Positions 22,192-33,086 are shown, counted from the first letter of the stretch. The stretch: DNA of 64,000 nt from Batillaria attramentaria (GCA_018292915.2 JACVVK020000494.1:58501-122500), one strand, 5' to 3'. Numbers and translations: made by a program. Notes: generated by a model from the sequence alone, not told the origin.

Positions 22192-22523
22192 CTAAGTTTC
22201 GCTTAGGTATTACAGACCTGAGAGGCAACAAGTACAGGTACCAGACACCTAACACGGATCAGAAGAAATGTCCATTTTGCAGAAACACTCTAGAAGATGA
22301 AATGCATTTCCTTTTTGACTGCCCTCTGTATGGTGAACTGCGTTTTAAGTATTTATCAAACTTTGACCTAAATTATTACCGAACGAAAAAATTGTCCATT
22401 CTCAGTGTCACAGATCTGACCTCTACCTCTAACTTGGCAAGGTTTGTTTTCTACGCCTTCAGACTCCGCAGTGACACACTAGATAATGCTGTTGCTCCAC
22501 GTGCAAACTGTGGTTATCCCTAG
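22192..22523 (+). pseudogene. LINE ORF2 C-terminal zinc-knuckle segment
   Basis: After the inserted element the LINE frame resumes with KFRLGITDLRGNKY and CPFCRNTLEDEMHFLFDCP, the terminal Cys/His domain of many LINE ORF2 proteins, and stops at 22521-22523. It cannot be made as one protein with the upstream part while the insertion remains. Confidence 0.85.
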
Positions 22524-22650
22524 CCGTGAGTAGATCTTGTTCACGGGCTGCCGGCCTGTGTTGTGATGCCATTAGCATTGCTGGTTGTGTGTTGTGTGTA
22601 CCATGTTCAGTGTGGCAGTGCTGATTTTTTTCAGTATGTATAGACCAGTG

Positions 22651-22695
<45 letters not shown>

Positions 22696-22784
22696 AGCGC
22701 GTATGCGCGTTTTGATGTTTATCGCTCACTTCATTGTTATGGACAATATGTCTGAACAACAAAATGTCTGAGTCTGAGTCTGAG

Positions 22785-23005
22785 TCTGTGTCTCTGTAAC
22801 AGTTGCTGTTGAAGTTTCTGTTTTCTGGTGTTTTGTCACAGTGTTGGTCTAAAAGCTGCGACACGTGATGACTGAAAATAAAGCTATAGCTTGTAATCGT
22901 TACGACACTTGTGCTGCTTTTTTTTTGTCTTGAACAGAACTCCCTGTCTGTCTGTGTGTCAGTGAGTGTAAGGAAGCGTAGCTGTAAGTCAGTTCTTTAC
23001 AGGCC
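22785..23005. repeat. Right copy of the 222-bp direct repeat
   Basis: It is identical to 17639-17860 apart from one T, and carries the second AATAAA (22877-22882). After it, unique flanking sequence resumes. Confidence 0.85.
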
Positions 23006-23110
23006 ATAATACCAAAACACTCCGACCATAGCTCTCTATTTCAATGCCAGTGCAGCACAATGCACAGGTAATCGATCTTCCTATCGCGGTACTTCCCTGT
23101 TATGCACGAC

Positions 23111-23435
23111 AGGTAACTTTCTGCTATATCAGCTAGCGTAACATTCTGCTATATCAGCTAGCGTAACATTCTACTATATCAGCTAGCGTAACATTCTGCT
23201 ATATCAGCTAGCGTATCATTCTACTATATCAGCTAGCGTAACATTCTGCTATATCAGCTAGCGTAACATTCTACTATATCAGCTAGCGTAACATTCTGCT
23301 ATATCAGATAGCGTAACATTCTACTATATCAGCTAGCGTAACATTCTACTATATCAGCTAGCATAACATTCTGCTATACCAACTAGCATAACATTCTGCT
23401 ATTTCAACTAGCGTAACATTCTGCTATATCATTTG
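23111..23435. repeat. 25-bp tandem repeat, about 13 copies
   Basis: The unit is CTGCTATATCAGCTAGCGTA plus ACATT. Copies alternate between CTGC and CTAC at the start, so the working unit may be a 50-bp dimer. Confidence 0.95.
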
Positions 23436-23726
23436 CTAATCATTTCGAGCACTAACACTGAATAAAGATTTTTTCCCCTCCTTCTTCTTTGCTTCCCAAA
23501 CATGAACAACTGCCATGCTAACTTACCTGGGCACCTTTTTGGCTAGTAGTTGTTCTGTGGCAGTCAGAATTCACTCGATTTCCGTAAGAACAACACACTC
23601 GAAACAATGACGAACATATTTAGTTTGCTTAATAAATTCACATAAAGACAGGTCATAACCCAAGAAATAGACGTTTCAGATACAGAGAGCGAACTCTTTA
23701 CCTGAAATAAGAGAGAGAGAGAGAGG

Positions 23727-23768
23727 GTGGGTGGATATTTGGGAGTTACCGTCCTCTTCCACCACATA

Positions 23769-23770
<2 letters not shown>
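23727..23770 (-). mobile_element. SINE family A fragment in (GA)n
   Basis: GGTGGGTGGATATTTGGGAG through TTCCACCACATATGA is the family A 3' end on the minus strand, flanked on both sides by GA runs. Confidence 0.7.
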
Positions 23771-23811
<41 letters not shown>

Positions 23812-24654
23812 TGCAGTCTTTCAGCTTAACGAGTTTCACGACGCACCAAATACCCGAAACTGAAACTGGATCTTCCCTGTAAAATAATTCCCAGCTTCCC
23901 CATAATAATTCCGCAGCTGTTCCAATGTACTTAATATTCCCTGCCAAAGTCCCATTGACATAAGCCCTTTCATTATTCTACAATAGTAACGCGTGGCTGA
24001 CGTTATATGCCGTGGCTGACGGAATCAATACCTTCTTTTTTTTTTATTTGTTTAATATCTGTTCAGTACAGCCCGTGTTGTGATCGCGCTCGCTGCCAAG
24101 TGAATGAACCCGGCACAAATCACTGCACACAAAGTTTTCTACGCACAGGTTAAAAATAAACCGATCAAATTCGCAAGTGAAGTCAGCACTTTGCCAGAAC
24201 TTTGAAGCAGTTGAAGGCTTAGTGGAAATGACTAGAGTAGAATGAATAATGATTATAGATATGCCCAGTTTTCCGATTTCTACACATAGAATCTGGTTAT
24301 GACTGGATGTCAGCGTATAAAGCAAACAAACGCAACCACAAAATCTTAATTTGGCGTATTCCATTTGCTGAATACACGCGTGGGTGAATATTCTTCTGTG
24401 TACAGATTTCGAGTTGCCCTCCACAGGAAGACGTTAATAAGGTAAGGACGTTACATAAGAAATAGCTGTGACAGAGTTGCCTGCATTATGCACAGTCGCA
24501 GTTAAGACAAACAAACAAACATACATACAAACAAAAACAAACACACAAAAACAAACACACATAATGTTTGCGGTTTTTTGTTGAAATTGCTTCGCCAGTA
24601 GGCATGGATCGGCTTCGAGTGTTTCGAGTTACATTTTGTGCATGTCTGGAATAT

Positions 24655-24800
24655 TAGACATTACATTTCATAAACTTTTAATAGCCCGCGCAAAAATCGC
24701 AGTTTTACTTGAAATCTTCAGAGCCACTTACGCAATCTGCAGCGGTCTTGGGTCTTAGCGGAAAGGCCCAAGCCTTGGGTAATAGTGGCTCGATAATACG
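24655..24800. repeat. MITE-like repeat, copy 1
   Basis: ATCGCAGTTTTACTTGAAAT, ACGCAATCTGCAGCGGTCTT and GGGTAATAGTGGCT match, inverted, 57083-57215. The core carries inverted ends of the type CCACTATTACGCAA. No coding sequence. Confidence 0.55.
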
Positions 24801-24807
24801 CAGACCC

Positions 24808-24893
24808 GACGAACTGCGGACAGTTTGATAACGGTTGCTTCACAAACCAGAGACGAGATAGCCACTTTGAAGGACGAGATTCGAACAGGGGAT
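24808..24893 (+). pseudogene. Fragment of the coiled-coil gene
   Basis: About 85 bp (CCCGACGAACTGCGGACAGT ... GAAGGACGAGATTCGAAC) match 26855-26938 in the coiled-coil gene downstream with a handful of differences. The match covers the SLTTVASQTRAEIATLKDEI region. It is cut off by the MITE-like repeat on the left and a SINE on the right, so it is a relic of a duplicated copy. Confidence 0.75.
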
Positions 24894-25012
24894 ACCAAAG
24901 ACGGAGCAACGACGAAAAAGCCAGTACAAATATTTAGCCCCAGCCGAGATACGAACTCACGGCCCGAGCATTAGAAGTCCGACGCTTTACCATTCGGCCA
25001 CCCCGGCTCCCT
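24893..25012 (-). mobile_element. SINE family A, minus strand, head-to-head with the next
   Basis: GATACCAAAGACGGAGCAAC through CGGCCACCCCGGCTCCCT is a family A copy missing its 3' end. It meets a second copy in the opposite orientation at 25013. Confidence 0.85.
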
Positions 25013-25130
25013 GAATCCCGGCTGGGGCCAAATATTTGTGCTGACCTTTTTCTCGTAGCCCCGTCTTTGATATTACCCAGACGTGGTGGAAATGGACGTA
25101 AAACTCCCAAACACCCACCCACCCCACCCT
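25013..25130 (+). mobile_element. SINE family A, plus strand, lacking its head
   Basis: It starts GAATCCCGGCTGGGGCCAAA in the B box and runs to CCCAAACACCCACCC. With the preceding copy it makes an inverted pair that could fold back on itself in RNA. Confidence 0.85.
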
Positions 25131-25695
25131 GTTTCGGATGGACAAGCGTAGTCATAAGTGGAATTGTTCCAAAACAGAATTCTGTCTACATAAAGCCTTG
25201 TAGTGGTAGCAATGGTTACTTCAAGATGAGACAAAAGATAGAAAGATAAAATAACAGCTAATTTTCAGACTTACTGATGTTATTGTTGAAGCTCTACGAA
25301 GCTTTATAATTGGAAGTAGAGGTTCTGAGTCATACTGACATCACCACGTGATGTTTACTGCGCGTGACAACCATCCAATCACGACATGAAGAGTAGAACT
25401 ACTTTAAATAGAGCCTATCTGATGGCCTCGTGTGGTTTACCACTAAATAAAGGAGTAGCTATTTCATTTTCGTTTTGGCCCAGGCTTCCAAGCTTTCCCA
25501 GGCAAAGACTGGAACATCCCGTGGTAAACCACAGGAACCACCAGATAAACTTAACGTGAAAATGTATTATTGCAATTTCCATATAGTCTGTCTAGGTACA
25601 GTCGATGGTGTAATTGATTACCAGCTGATATCGTCTGTCTGGGTAAAATCTTCATATCTGCCGATGTTTTCAATTTCAGATTGCTGAGTAAAAAC

Positions 25696-27036
25696 ATGAA
25701 CGAAGAGGAAACCGATTCACTCATAGGGAATGAGTTCGCGTTGTCCCTTCATGCTCCGGTATCTCAACACACAAACCACCAGACGCCGGTGCTTACCGAC
25801 AGAGTCACCGGGGATCCAGACACGCCATGTCAGGATTCAAACATAATGACCATAGACACGCCACAGCCCCTTGGTATTGGTTTTGCGGTGCAAGAGACAC
25901 GTACAGCACGAGCTGAAAACCAGGGACTCGCAGCTGAGCAGAACACTGACGCTGAAAATCATGGACCCTCAGCTGAGCAGAACACTGACGCTGACAACCA
26001 TGGACCCTCAGCTGAGCAGAACACTGACGCCGAAAACCATGGACCCTCAGCTGAGCAGAACACTGACGCTGAAAACCATGGACCCTCAGCTGAGCAGAAC
26101 ACTGACGCTGAAAACCATGGACCCTCAGCTGAGCAGAATACTGACGCTGAAAACCATGGACCCTCAGCTGAGCAGAACACTGACGCTGAAAATCATGCCC
26201 CCTCAGCTGAGCAGAATACTGACGCTGAACCTTCACTGGAAGTGCTGATTCGGTCAGTTTTGAAAACAGAGTTAGAGCGAATGAAGTCTGATATGAAAGC
26301 CGAAATGAAAGCTGAACTCATGTCCACAGAAGCAATCCTGACATCTGCTAAGGAGGTCGAGTTCCAGACTCGATTGGAGTCTGAGCTCACAAAGATGCAG
26401 GCTGAGTTCGATCGGCGGGAAGAACAGCTCAAATCGGACTTGGAGAACCTGAGGCGTGAAGCCGACCAACAGAGGGACGAAGACATCAGACAGCTGAAGT
26501 GTAAAGTTACTAATTTCGAAAGTAACTTCAATACTGACATCAACGGTTTCAAAAATGAAATCAGATCCAAACTCAGAGAACTGCAATCAGAAGTAAACCA
26601 GATGCAATCTCTGACGAAGACTGAAGTCACCCAGCTGAAGTGTGAGGTAACAAATCTGAAAACTAAACTGAATTCTGAAATAAACAACTTAAAAAATGAC
26701 ACCAGGTCTAGGTTCAGAGAAATTGCAGATTCCTTGACCCAATGTCGATCAGAAGTAAACCAGATTCAAACTCTGACGAAGATGGAGGTCATACAGGTTC
26801 AAGCCCAGTTACGGACGATGACGGGGTCGATTGAGATGCAGGAGAGGATGCAGGCCCGACGAACTGCGGACAGTCTGACAACGGTTGCTTCACAAACCAG
26901 AGCCGAGATAGCCACATTGAAGGACGAGATTCGAACCCTGACCAACAAGATTGCGGGAATAGAACAGCAAGCTAAGAACTCTCCGACCCGGTCCAAAATT
27001 TTGCGAGTCAAATCCGTCCCGCTGTCGGCCTCATAA
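25696..27036 (+). CDS. Coiled-coil protein with in-frame 39-bp repeats
   Basis: I do not recognise a named family. The exon follows an acceptor (GTTTTCAATTTCAG at 25666-25679); the first ATG, at 25696, gives 446 residues. The N-terminal 70 residues are polar; eight tandem 13-residue units (consensus AENHGPSAEQNTD) occupy roughly residues 75-178. The rest is a long charged heptad-rich coiled coil with several EVNQMQSLTKTEV-like blocks. It ends with IEMQERMQARRTADSLTTVA, very like the end of the gene at 36.3-37.1 kb, so the two are paralogues. No RRM exons were found upstream of this copy; a 5' non-coding or short coding exon near 25.4-25.55 kb is possible (TTTAAATAG at 25403-25411). Function unknown. 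Confidence 0.7.
   Translation: MNEEETDSLIGNEFALSLHAPVSQHTNHQTPVLTDRVTGDPDTPCQDSNIMTIDTPQPLGIGFAVQETRTARAENQGLAAEQNTDAENHGPSAEQNTDADNHGPSAEQNTDAENHGPSAEQNTDAENHGPSAEQNTDAENHGPSAEQNTDAENHGPSAEQNTDAENHAPSAEQNTDAEPSLEVLIRSVLKTELERMKSDMKAEMKAELMSTEAILTSAKEVEFQTRLESELTKMQAEFDRREEQLKSDLENLRREADQQRDEDIRQLKCKVTNFESNFNTDINGFKNEIRSKLRELQSEVNQMQSLTKTEVTQLKCEVTNLKTKLNSEINNLKNDTRSRFREIADSLTQCRSEVNQIQTLTKMEVIQVQAQLRTMTGSIEMQERMQARRTADSLTTVASQTRAEIATLKDEIRTLTNKIAGIEQQAKNSPTRSKILRVKSVPLSAS
25909..26229 (+). repeat. 39-bp coding tandem repeat, eight units
   Basis: Each unit encodes 13 residues ending AEQNTD. Because 39 is a multiple of three the array can grow without breaking the frame. Unit-to-unit differences are few (CAT/CAG, GGA/GCC), so it is young. 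Confidence 0.95.
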
Positions 27037-27039
27037 ACT

Positions 27040-28078
27040 GCTAATTCCATCTTTGCTAAGCCAACTTACGTTTCGGAACAGTTTCGCTCTTGAGCGCGCA
27101 TGCGATTTCCTCCTGTCGAATCGAATCAAAATCCCTGCTGTTGGTTCATGGAAATTGCATAACTGTATGACTGTCTACGAGACAAGACTTTTGAAATATT
27201 TTGAGAGAAAATGTTTGAACTAGGCCTTGAGATAAATACACCACCTGGCCTGCATGTAAATCATTCCTACTCGCGTGTTATGCCTTAACTTAAATAACTT
27301 GTTCAGGTTCTTTAAGAGGTGACTTATATGCAACGCATATTATTTCTCGGCATTGTTATAGTGGTGGTATGGTTTTTGTTTGTTTACTTGCTTGCTTGGT
27401 TGTGAAGGAAGTGTTGCAATTTAATTAAAGTTTGGACAGTCATCTGTTGTCTTTAACGTTACACACAAAAATATAATATTATGTATATGAACATACCTGT
27501 TTACGTTGTACAAAAAGTAATAATTTATTGAATTTGATGGTTTGTCTCATGTTGTTTTCATGCCTGTTTGTAGTGCACCTGTTTGCTTGGGGATATAGCT
27601 TACTCTGGTCAGTTTGAATTGTCTCCGATGTCAGGAACTGGCAAACCACCTTTTTTCCAGAAATACACTGCAGTGTAGAAACAGTTAAATATTATAGTAT
27701 GTACCACGCAAGGGAGACAACACGGGGCAATGAAAACGGGCTTTGTACTTCTTCCCTCCCGTTTTTGTTATTTTTAGCGACCACAACAAACCAAAAATAG
27801 CGACACGTCAAACTCGAAAATGACTAGACCTGATCACCTGAACGCTATTTGCAAATTTCTACATCGACAGTTATTTCCTTCACTAACTTCAAACATCTTC
27901 AGCCACATTCACTGTAAGTACACGCCACAGAAGAGCAATTTTATTTACACGGACACCAGCTGTCGGCGGTGATGTCAGGTTAGTTTACGCTTAGCTGACG
28001 ACTGGACTGATGAAATTATGGAAGTCTTTAGTGAGATCACAAGAAATGCGGCTGACAGGCGGTGTATACTTGGCGGGG

Positions 28079-28080
<2 letters not shown>
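27040..28080. other. 3' flank of the coiled-coil gene, no gene seen
   Basis: AT-rich sequence without a convincing exon or repeat match within the window. Confidence 0.5.
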
Positions 28081-28081
<1 letters not shown>

Positions 28082-28139
<58 letters not shown>

Positions 28140-28221
28140 GTGACACACACACACACACACAGGCGGTGTGTACTTGGCGGGGCCTCAAACACACACACAC
28201 ACACACACACGCACGCACGCG

Positions 28222-28259
<38 letters not shown>
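28082..28259. repeat. Compound (CA)n array with a duplicated 27-bp island
   Basis: Three CA runs are separated by copies of GGCGGTGTACTTGGCGGGGC, so the island and its CA tail were duplicated together. A poly-G tract follows at 28271-28284. Confidence 0.9.
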
Positions 28260-28261
<2 letters not shown>

Positions 28262-28432
28262 AGACTACCCGGGGGGGGGGGGGGTTGGCATGGAGAGGGA
28301 TCCCGTCGCCGGAATAATGATCAGTGTGTAATTGCCCCTATCGCCTGTAAAGGACACCGGCAGTCAGTGTTGTTGGACCTGCACTGTGCTATGGACAAAC
28401 TCGTGAAAACCATAACTCGTCCGTGTATTCTT

Positions 28433-28590
28433 TGGAGGAGCCGGAATAGCCGCATGATAGAGCGTTGGCCTTTCAATGCTCGGGTCCTGAGTTCCAATCC
28501 TTACCGGGTCCAGATATTTATGCTGGCCTTTTTCTCGCTGCTCTGTCTTTGATAGGTATAACCATTAGGACGTTAAACTTCCAAACACAC
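28433..28590 (+). mobile_element. SINE family A, diverged
   Basis: GGAGCCGGAATAGCCGCATG, TCCTGAGTTCCAATCC and the AGGACGTTAAACTTCC end identify family A with more substitutions than most copies. Confidence 0.8.
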
Positions 28591-28944
28591 ACCAACCCTT
28601 TTACTCTCTGTTTTCTCAGTACTCGGAACTAGGTCAGGTAAGTCAGGGTTGGTCACACTCGACTGAATACGCTGTTAAGCACAGACACGAGGTATGTGTG
28701 CTGTATGGGTAGACGAGAAACCGATAGCGAAAAATAGCGACACGTAAAACTCGGCAGTGACTAGACCACGTCACGGTTTGTTTTTTTTCAGGGGGGGGGG
28801 GGGGGGGGGTAAACCTCTTTTTGTATTCAGACGTCGACACAGCGACAAATGCAATTTTAAATGCCGATGAACGCCACACACTACTCAGGCTTGTTGGTGT
28901 GAGAGTTTAACCAGCAGAGTTTAACAAGTACACATGCACTACTC

Positions 28945-29350
28945 TTACCAATGTTCCAGTAGCGTGTTCTGACTAAAGGATTTACGTCACGACATGACAC
29001 GAAAAGCGGCTAACGATTAATTCACGTGAGCCTAGCTCCAATTCTTTGCTCAAACGGAGGCTTCGAAACGGACCTGCTGACTTCGCCAAGCCTTTGGACA
29101 ACGCGAAGTGAAGCACCTCAGTCAGAGATGCCGCGTGAAGCATTTGGATCGCCGATGTCAGATCAAATCATAGAAATGCAGGTACGGACGTGGTATAAAT
29201 AATTTTCCCAATTCAGTGCCCCCGATTGCGTAAAATATACCACACTCGTTTGTTGATTTCGACCGAAAAACTGCTCGTTAAAACTCACAGTTTTTGGTCG
29301 AAATCAACAAACGAGTGTGGTGTATTTTCCATAATCGGGGGCACCTCATT
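28945..29350. repeat. Dispersed repeat ending in a long hairpin, copy 1
   Basis: About 400 bp match 44518-45050. Shared blocks include GTTCTGACTAAAGGATTTAC (variant), ACGGACCTGCTGACTTC and GCAGGTACGGACGTGGTATAAA. The last part is a hairpin: 29218-29274 pairs with 29287-29342 through CACTCGTTTGTTGATTTCGA. Confidence 0.75.
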
Positions 29351-29561
29351 GTGAAAACTCTATATGTCTGCCTTCTGTATCTCGTATTGAAAGAAAACCT
29401 TTGTACACACGCTACTATTAAAAACAATACTGATTGCTTATCATGGAGTCTGTCGTTGCTAGACCGTCTGTTGACTCTGTTCAACCTATTGGAATTCGTT
29501 GATGTAAATCCTGCTTGCTTGGTATGGCAGAATGTCAAGAAAGAATCAAGAAAAGAATCAA

Positions 29562-29637
29562 GAAAACTTTATTTTTCAACGGTAGAGGTAGTTAACGTGA
29601 AACAGTCAATTTCCATACCTGCCGTTGCTATTTCTAG
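29562..29637 (-). repeat. Retroposon tail with (AAGAATC)n end
   Basis: Same module as at 11506 and 11741 (CTTTATTTTTCAACGG ... CTGCCGTTGCTA), here abutting AAGAATCAAG repeats. Confidence 0.6.
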
Positions 29638-29725
29638 TAGTATCTATCTAAATAGAAACATACACACACACGCACATGTAATGCAACAGGAAAAAAAGCA
29701 AAATAGCAATAAAACCATAGAAAAT

Positions 29726-29897
29726 GGGTGGGTGGGTGTTTGGGAGTTTAACGTCCTTTTCCACCACATACGGATGATATCAAAGACGGGGCAACGATGA
29801 TAAAGCCAGCACAAATATTTGGCCCCAGCCGGGATTCGAACTCAGAACCGACTATTGGAAGTCCAACGCTCTACCATTCGGCCACCCCCGGCTCCCC
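29726..29897 (-). mobile_element. SINE family A, full length
   Basis: All landmarks are present on the minus strand, from GGCTCCCCCC (head end) to GGGTGGGTGGGTGTTTGGGA (tail end), with B box CGGGATTCGAACTC. Confidence 0.9.
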
Positions 29898-29984
29898 CCA
29901 TAGGAATGAAACTACACTCTAATAAGACAGGAACATCAAAAAGCGTGAGGAACAATTGTCAATTCAGCAAGCAGTATTTTGTAA

Positions 29985-30200
29985 AAATACTTTGTCATTT
30001 AAAAATACTTTGTCATTTAAAAATACTTTGTCATTTAAAAATACTTTGTCATTTAAAATTACTTTGTCATTAAATTACTTTGTCATTTAAAAATACTTTG
30101 TCATTTAAAAATACTTTGTCATTTAAAATTACTTTGTCATTTAAAAATACTTTGTCATTTAAAATTACTTTGTCACTTAAAAATACTTTGTCATTTAAGG
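29985..30200. repeat. 18-bp tandem repeat, about 12 copies
   Basis: The unit is ACTTTGTCATTTAAAAAT with A/T length variants. Confidence 0.95.
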
Positions 30201-30278
30201 GCATTTCTTCTAAGCATGAACCATACGATTAAGTGTGTAAATAATTATGTGCATGTCTGCTTGTTTATTGTTGAAAAA

Positions 30279-30391
30279 CAGAAAATGTCATCGCTTCTGC
30301 TCGCTCTTTTTCTTGACTATACCAGACCGGTGCTTTTCTCGGAAGCAAAATGCGTTTACAAAAGTGAAAAGTTCTTGGTCACTGTGACATT
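30279..30391 (+). CDS. Possible extra RRM-like exon (tentative)
   Basis: The translation MSSLLLALFLDYTRPVLF, then KCVYKSEKFLVTVTF, resembles the helix and third strand of the RRM-like exons at 32.8 and 35.6 kb. A GT at 30392 gives a phase-1 donor (TTCGCCG/GTGAAC), as in those exons. The acceptor (GTTGAAAAACAG) is weak and the first strand is missing. It could be a chance frame. Confidence 0.25.
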
Positions 30392-30719
30392 CGCCGGTGA
30401 ACAGAATGTTTACTGTGTCTCTGTTTCTATGACAACCATTTCTGTCGTGCGGATTCTCGTTCAGAGTAACAGAATGCAATTCCGGTGAAGTATTCATGAT
30501 TATGATTAATCAGAGGCTTATTGTGTCGCTAATCTGTAGCTAACCGGTGTTTCTGTGCAGCGCTTCGAAGTGTTCCCGCACAGTCATACTGCTATTGTGC
30601 TAACATAGTAACATACTGTAGTATTAATTTTCTGGCTTTTGTTTTCTTTCTTTGGGCGTACACACAATAAATAATTTTAAAAAGATTTCTGGGAGTCATT
30701 GATTGTCGAGACAGAAATC

Positions 30720-30732
30720 TCTCTCTCTCTCT

Positions 30733-30798
<66 letters not shown>
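30720..30798. repeat. (CT)n(GT)n microsatellite
   Basis: A short CT run joined to a GT run of about 60 bp. Confidence 0.97.
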
Positions 30799-30799
<1 letters not shown>

Positions 30800-31133
30800 C
30801 ACAGTGTGCAAACTGAAGGCATAAGCCGCAACTCAATCTGATAACGCTGAGGTCAAACCTGTTGGGTTGAGGTAAGGGAGGTGATACAATGCAATAAAAC
30901 TTGCCTGACCTCGAGGAACTCAGACCCATCAGCGTCAGATAAAGGGTCAGAACTCGTTCAGGATATGAAATGCGTTGTACGGCTTACTTCCCGTGTTTGA
31001 TATATCAATCTACCACACAATGACTAGATCAGGACGCCATTTGTCATTTTCTTAATCCAGTTAAACATCGACTGTTCACTTGCTCCACACGTCTATAGCG
31101 GCGTTCACAGTAAGTACACACGACACAACGGTC

Positions 31134-31445
31134 CCCGTGGTGTAGTCAGTGGTTAGCACTTCGGCCGGGACCATGGACCGGAAGACCCGGGTTCGACTGA
31201 GTCCCAGCCGAGGCAAGCGGGAATGTTCCTGCCTAGGTCGGCTTCTACCCAAAGCGGGTGTGCTATGGGCCCATCTGGGAGACTGTTGCCACACAGCCGA
31301 GACATCGGCTGGTGCTTCCCATGGCCCGGTATGACACATCTAATGATGTGGATAATTACATGGCCGGCACCGACAGACCGTACGGCAGTTTCCGTAGTTC
31401 CCGGGCCTGGTTAACGCCGGAATATTTATGACAGGAAGCGTTCAG
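31134..31445 (+). mobile_element. tRNA-derived SINE, family B, about 310 bp
   Basis: The head GTCCCCGTGGTGTAGTCAGT with GGTTAGCAC, and GACCCGGGTTCGACTGAGTC, give A and B boxes. A second copy lies inverted at 55790-56123. The body includes TCCTGCCTAGGTCGGCTTCT and ends in TTTATGACAGGAAGCGTTCA, followed by an A/T-rich tail. Confidence 0.85.
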
Positions 31446-31701
31446 TGCGTCCATGTCAAACAGCCCGAAACCAAATGACTTCCAAAATAAAATATAATAA
31501 TAATGATAATTGAATAAATGCACGACACATGAATCATCATCATGTTCCACTTTGAGTATTCAGTCACTGAGCTGATGTAATGTTTCCGCCTTGTTTCTCT
31601 GGTGCCGGACTGAAGACTAAAATTGTTTTGAAAGCATAGTGTGGCATAGTTACACAAAATACATTGTTGTCTGATGAAGTCGCGGTGTATCCACAGGGCC
31701 T

Positions 31702-31738
<37 letters not shown>

Positions 31739-31883
31739 ACACAAATAAATAAATAAATAAAAGAATGAATAAATAACTTCTTAGGGATTTGTGTTTTCTA
31801 CTGGGTAACCAGTTATGTCAGAGGTCGGTGACATTGACTCGAAGTACACCAAGCACACGAACACATCGTTTTGTCTAGACAAG

Positions 31884-32041
31884 GGGGGGGGGGGGGGGGG
31901 GCAGTCGTCATTCTTCAGTCCATAGTATTAGTTAGATACTTGTCACTGGGCATACCGTGCCATACGACATAGGTGCATGAGTGTTTGTTGGAGGGCCTTT
32001 GAGCTAAAGCAAACAGAGGTAATGGGGGGGGGGGGGGGGGT
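31884..32041. repeat. Two poly-G tracts
   Basis: G runs of about 18 bases lie at 31884-31901 and 32024-32040, spaced about 120 bp apart. They are typical of the many long G or C homopolymers in this window. Confidence 0.9.
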
Positions 32042-32344
32042 AGAAAGAGGCCCATGCATGGGTGTGCTGATAAATCTTTCATTGTTTTATTTTATTGGTA
32101 ATGTGAATATCTTGACTCGACTGTGACTTGCTCTTAGTCCCGGGCCAGACGGACTTTGTGGCATTATTATTCTGCTAGAGAAACAAATTGTTCGTTATGT
32201 AGATGATTTGAAAGTAGAGAGTGACGCAGTGCTGTCTAGAAACATTAGATTTTTTTTATTGGGATGAATATCATTGAATATTATTATATTGTATTGTCAA
32301 AAGTATTGATTTGATTTGATTTTTGGTGAGTGACACCAGTTTAG

Positions 32345-32425
32345 AAAACTGGAATATGTAGTAATAGTAATAATAATAAATTGCTTTTATATAGCGCAGT
32401 ATCCCAGCAGATGCTGGCTCAGAGC

Positions 32426-32430
<5 letters not shown>
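32345..32430 (-). mobile_element. LINE/SINE 3' terminus with (ATT)n
   Basis: On the minus strand GAGCGCTCTGAGCCAGCATC leads to TGCGCTATATAAAAGCAATT and (ATT)n, a retroposon 3' end. Related ends occur near 46340 and 54975. Confidence 0.5.

Positions 32431-32431
<1 letters not shown>

Positions 32432-32505
<74 letters not shown>
32432..32505. repeat. (CA)n microsatellite
   Basis: A CA run of about 74 bp next to the retroposon terminus. Confidence 0.97.
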
Positions 32506-32506
<1 letters not shown>

Positions 32507-32676
32507 CACTTTCATAATATACAGCTGGGATCACGATAAAATGAGTTGGGGGGGGGGGGAGGGGATGGGGGATGAGTATTTACAGCCATATGTGTCAATA
32601 TGAAATCTAAAATATTTGGTATCTGGTACACCCACACGAATAAAAGGATGGGTGTTCTAAACTTACCTAACTGTGA

Positions 32677-32681
<5 letters not shown>

Positions 32682-32750
<69 letters not shown>
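32682..32750. repeat. (GT)n microsatellite directly before the RRM gene
   Basis: A GT run of about 69 bp ends eight bases before the ATG at 32758. Confidence 0.97.
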
Positions 32751-32753
<3 letters not shown>

Positions 32754-32757
32754 AGAC

Positions 32758-32965
32758 ATGATCAGGGGACGCACCATTACAAATGGCAACGCTACACAGG
32801 ACCGGGGAGGCACACGAACTGTTCTTGTCTCCGGTATCAAAGCTTCTGCTACCTTGGACGTATTGCTTATTTACTTCGAAAACCTAAGGCGTGGTGGTGG
32901 AGTTGTGGAAGAGGTGTGCGGACTTAGCATCACTACAGCTCTGATTCGATTCAAGGACCCTGAAG
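32758..32965 (+). CDS. RRM 1, first half (exon)
   Basis: RTVLVSGIKASATLDVLLIY forms strand 1 and helix 1, followed by RRGGGVVEEV and TTALIRFKDPE. The donor is GAAG/GTCAGT at 32966, phase 1. ATG 32758 is the first in-frame start after a GT microsatellite. Confidence 0.7.
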
Positions 32966-33086
32966 GTCAGTTATCCGCGAGGTCTTTGTTGATCTCGGAA
33001 ATGTCAGTGTTGTTTGTTTGACTGAGTGGATACCCAGACCACGCAATCAAGTGTACCCATTCATTAATTTGTTTATCGTTCTTCGG

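Larger units (their letters stand above)
17861..22784 (+). mobile_element. Non-LTR retrotransposon, 5'-truncated, split by a DNA element
   Basis: The element lies between the two copies of a 222-bp direct repeat. It begins inside the endonuclease domain, so it is 5' truncated. It ends in a (GT)n/(TCTGAG)n tail just before the right repeat copy. A 1418-bp pogo/Tigger-like element sits in the C-terminal part of the coding region. The near-identity of the flanking repeats implies a recent insertion. Confidence 0.88.

Noticed and set aside
25805..26236. Minus-strand and second plus-strand open frames over the 39-bp repeat
   Set aside because: The array is in frame with the coiled-coil gene; the other frames are open only because the unit has no stops.
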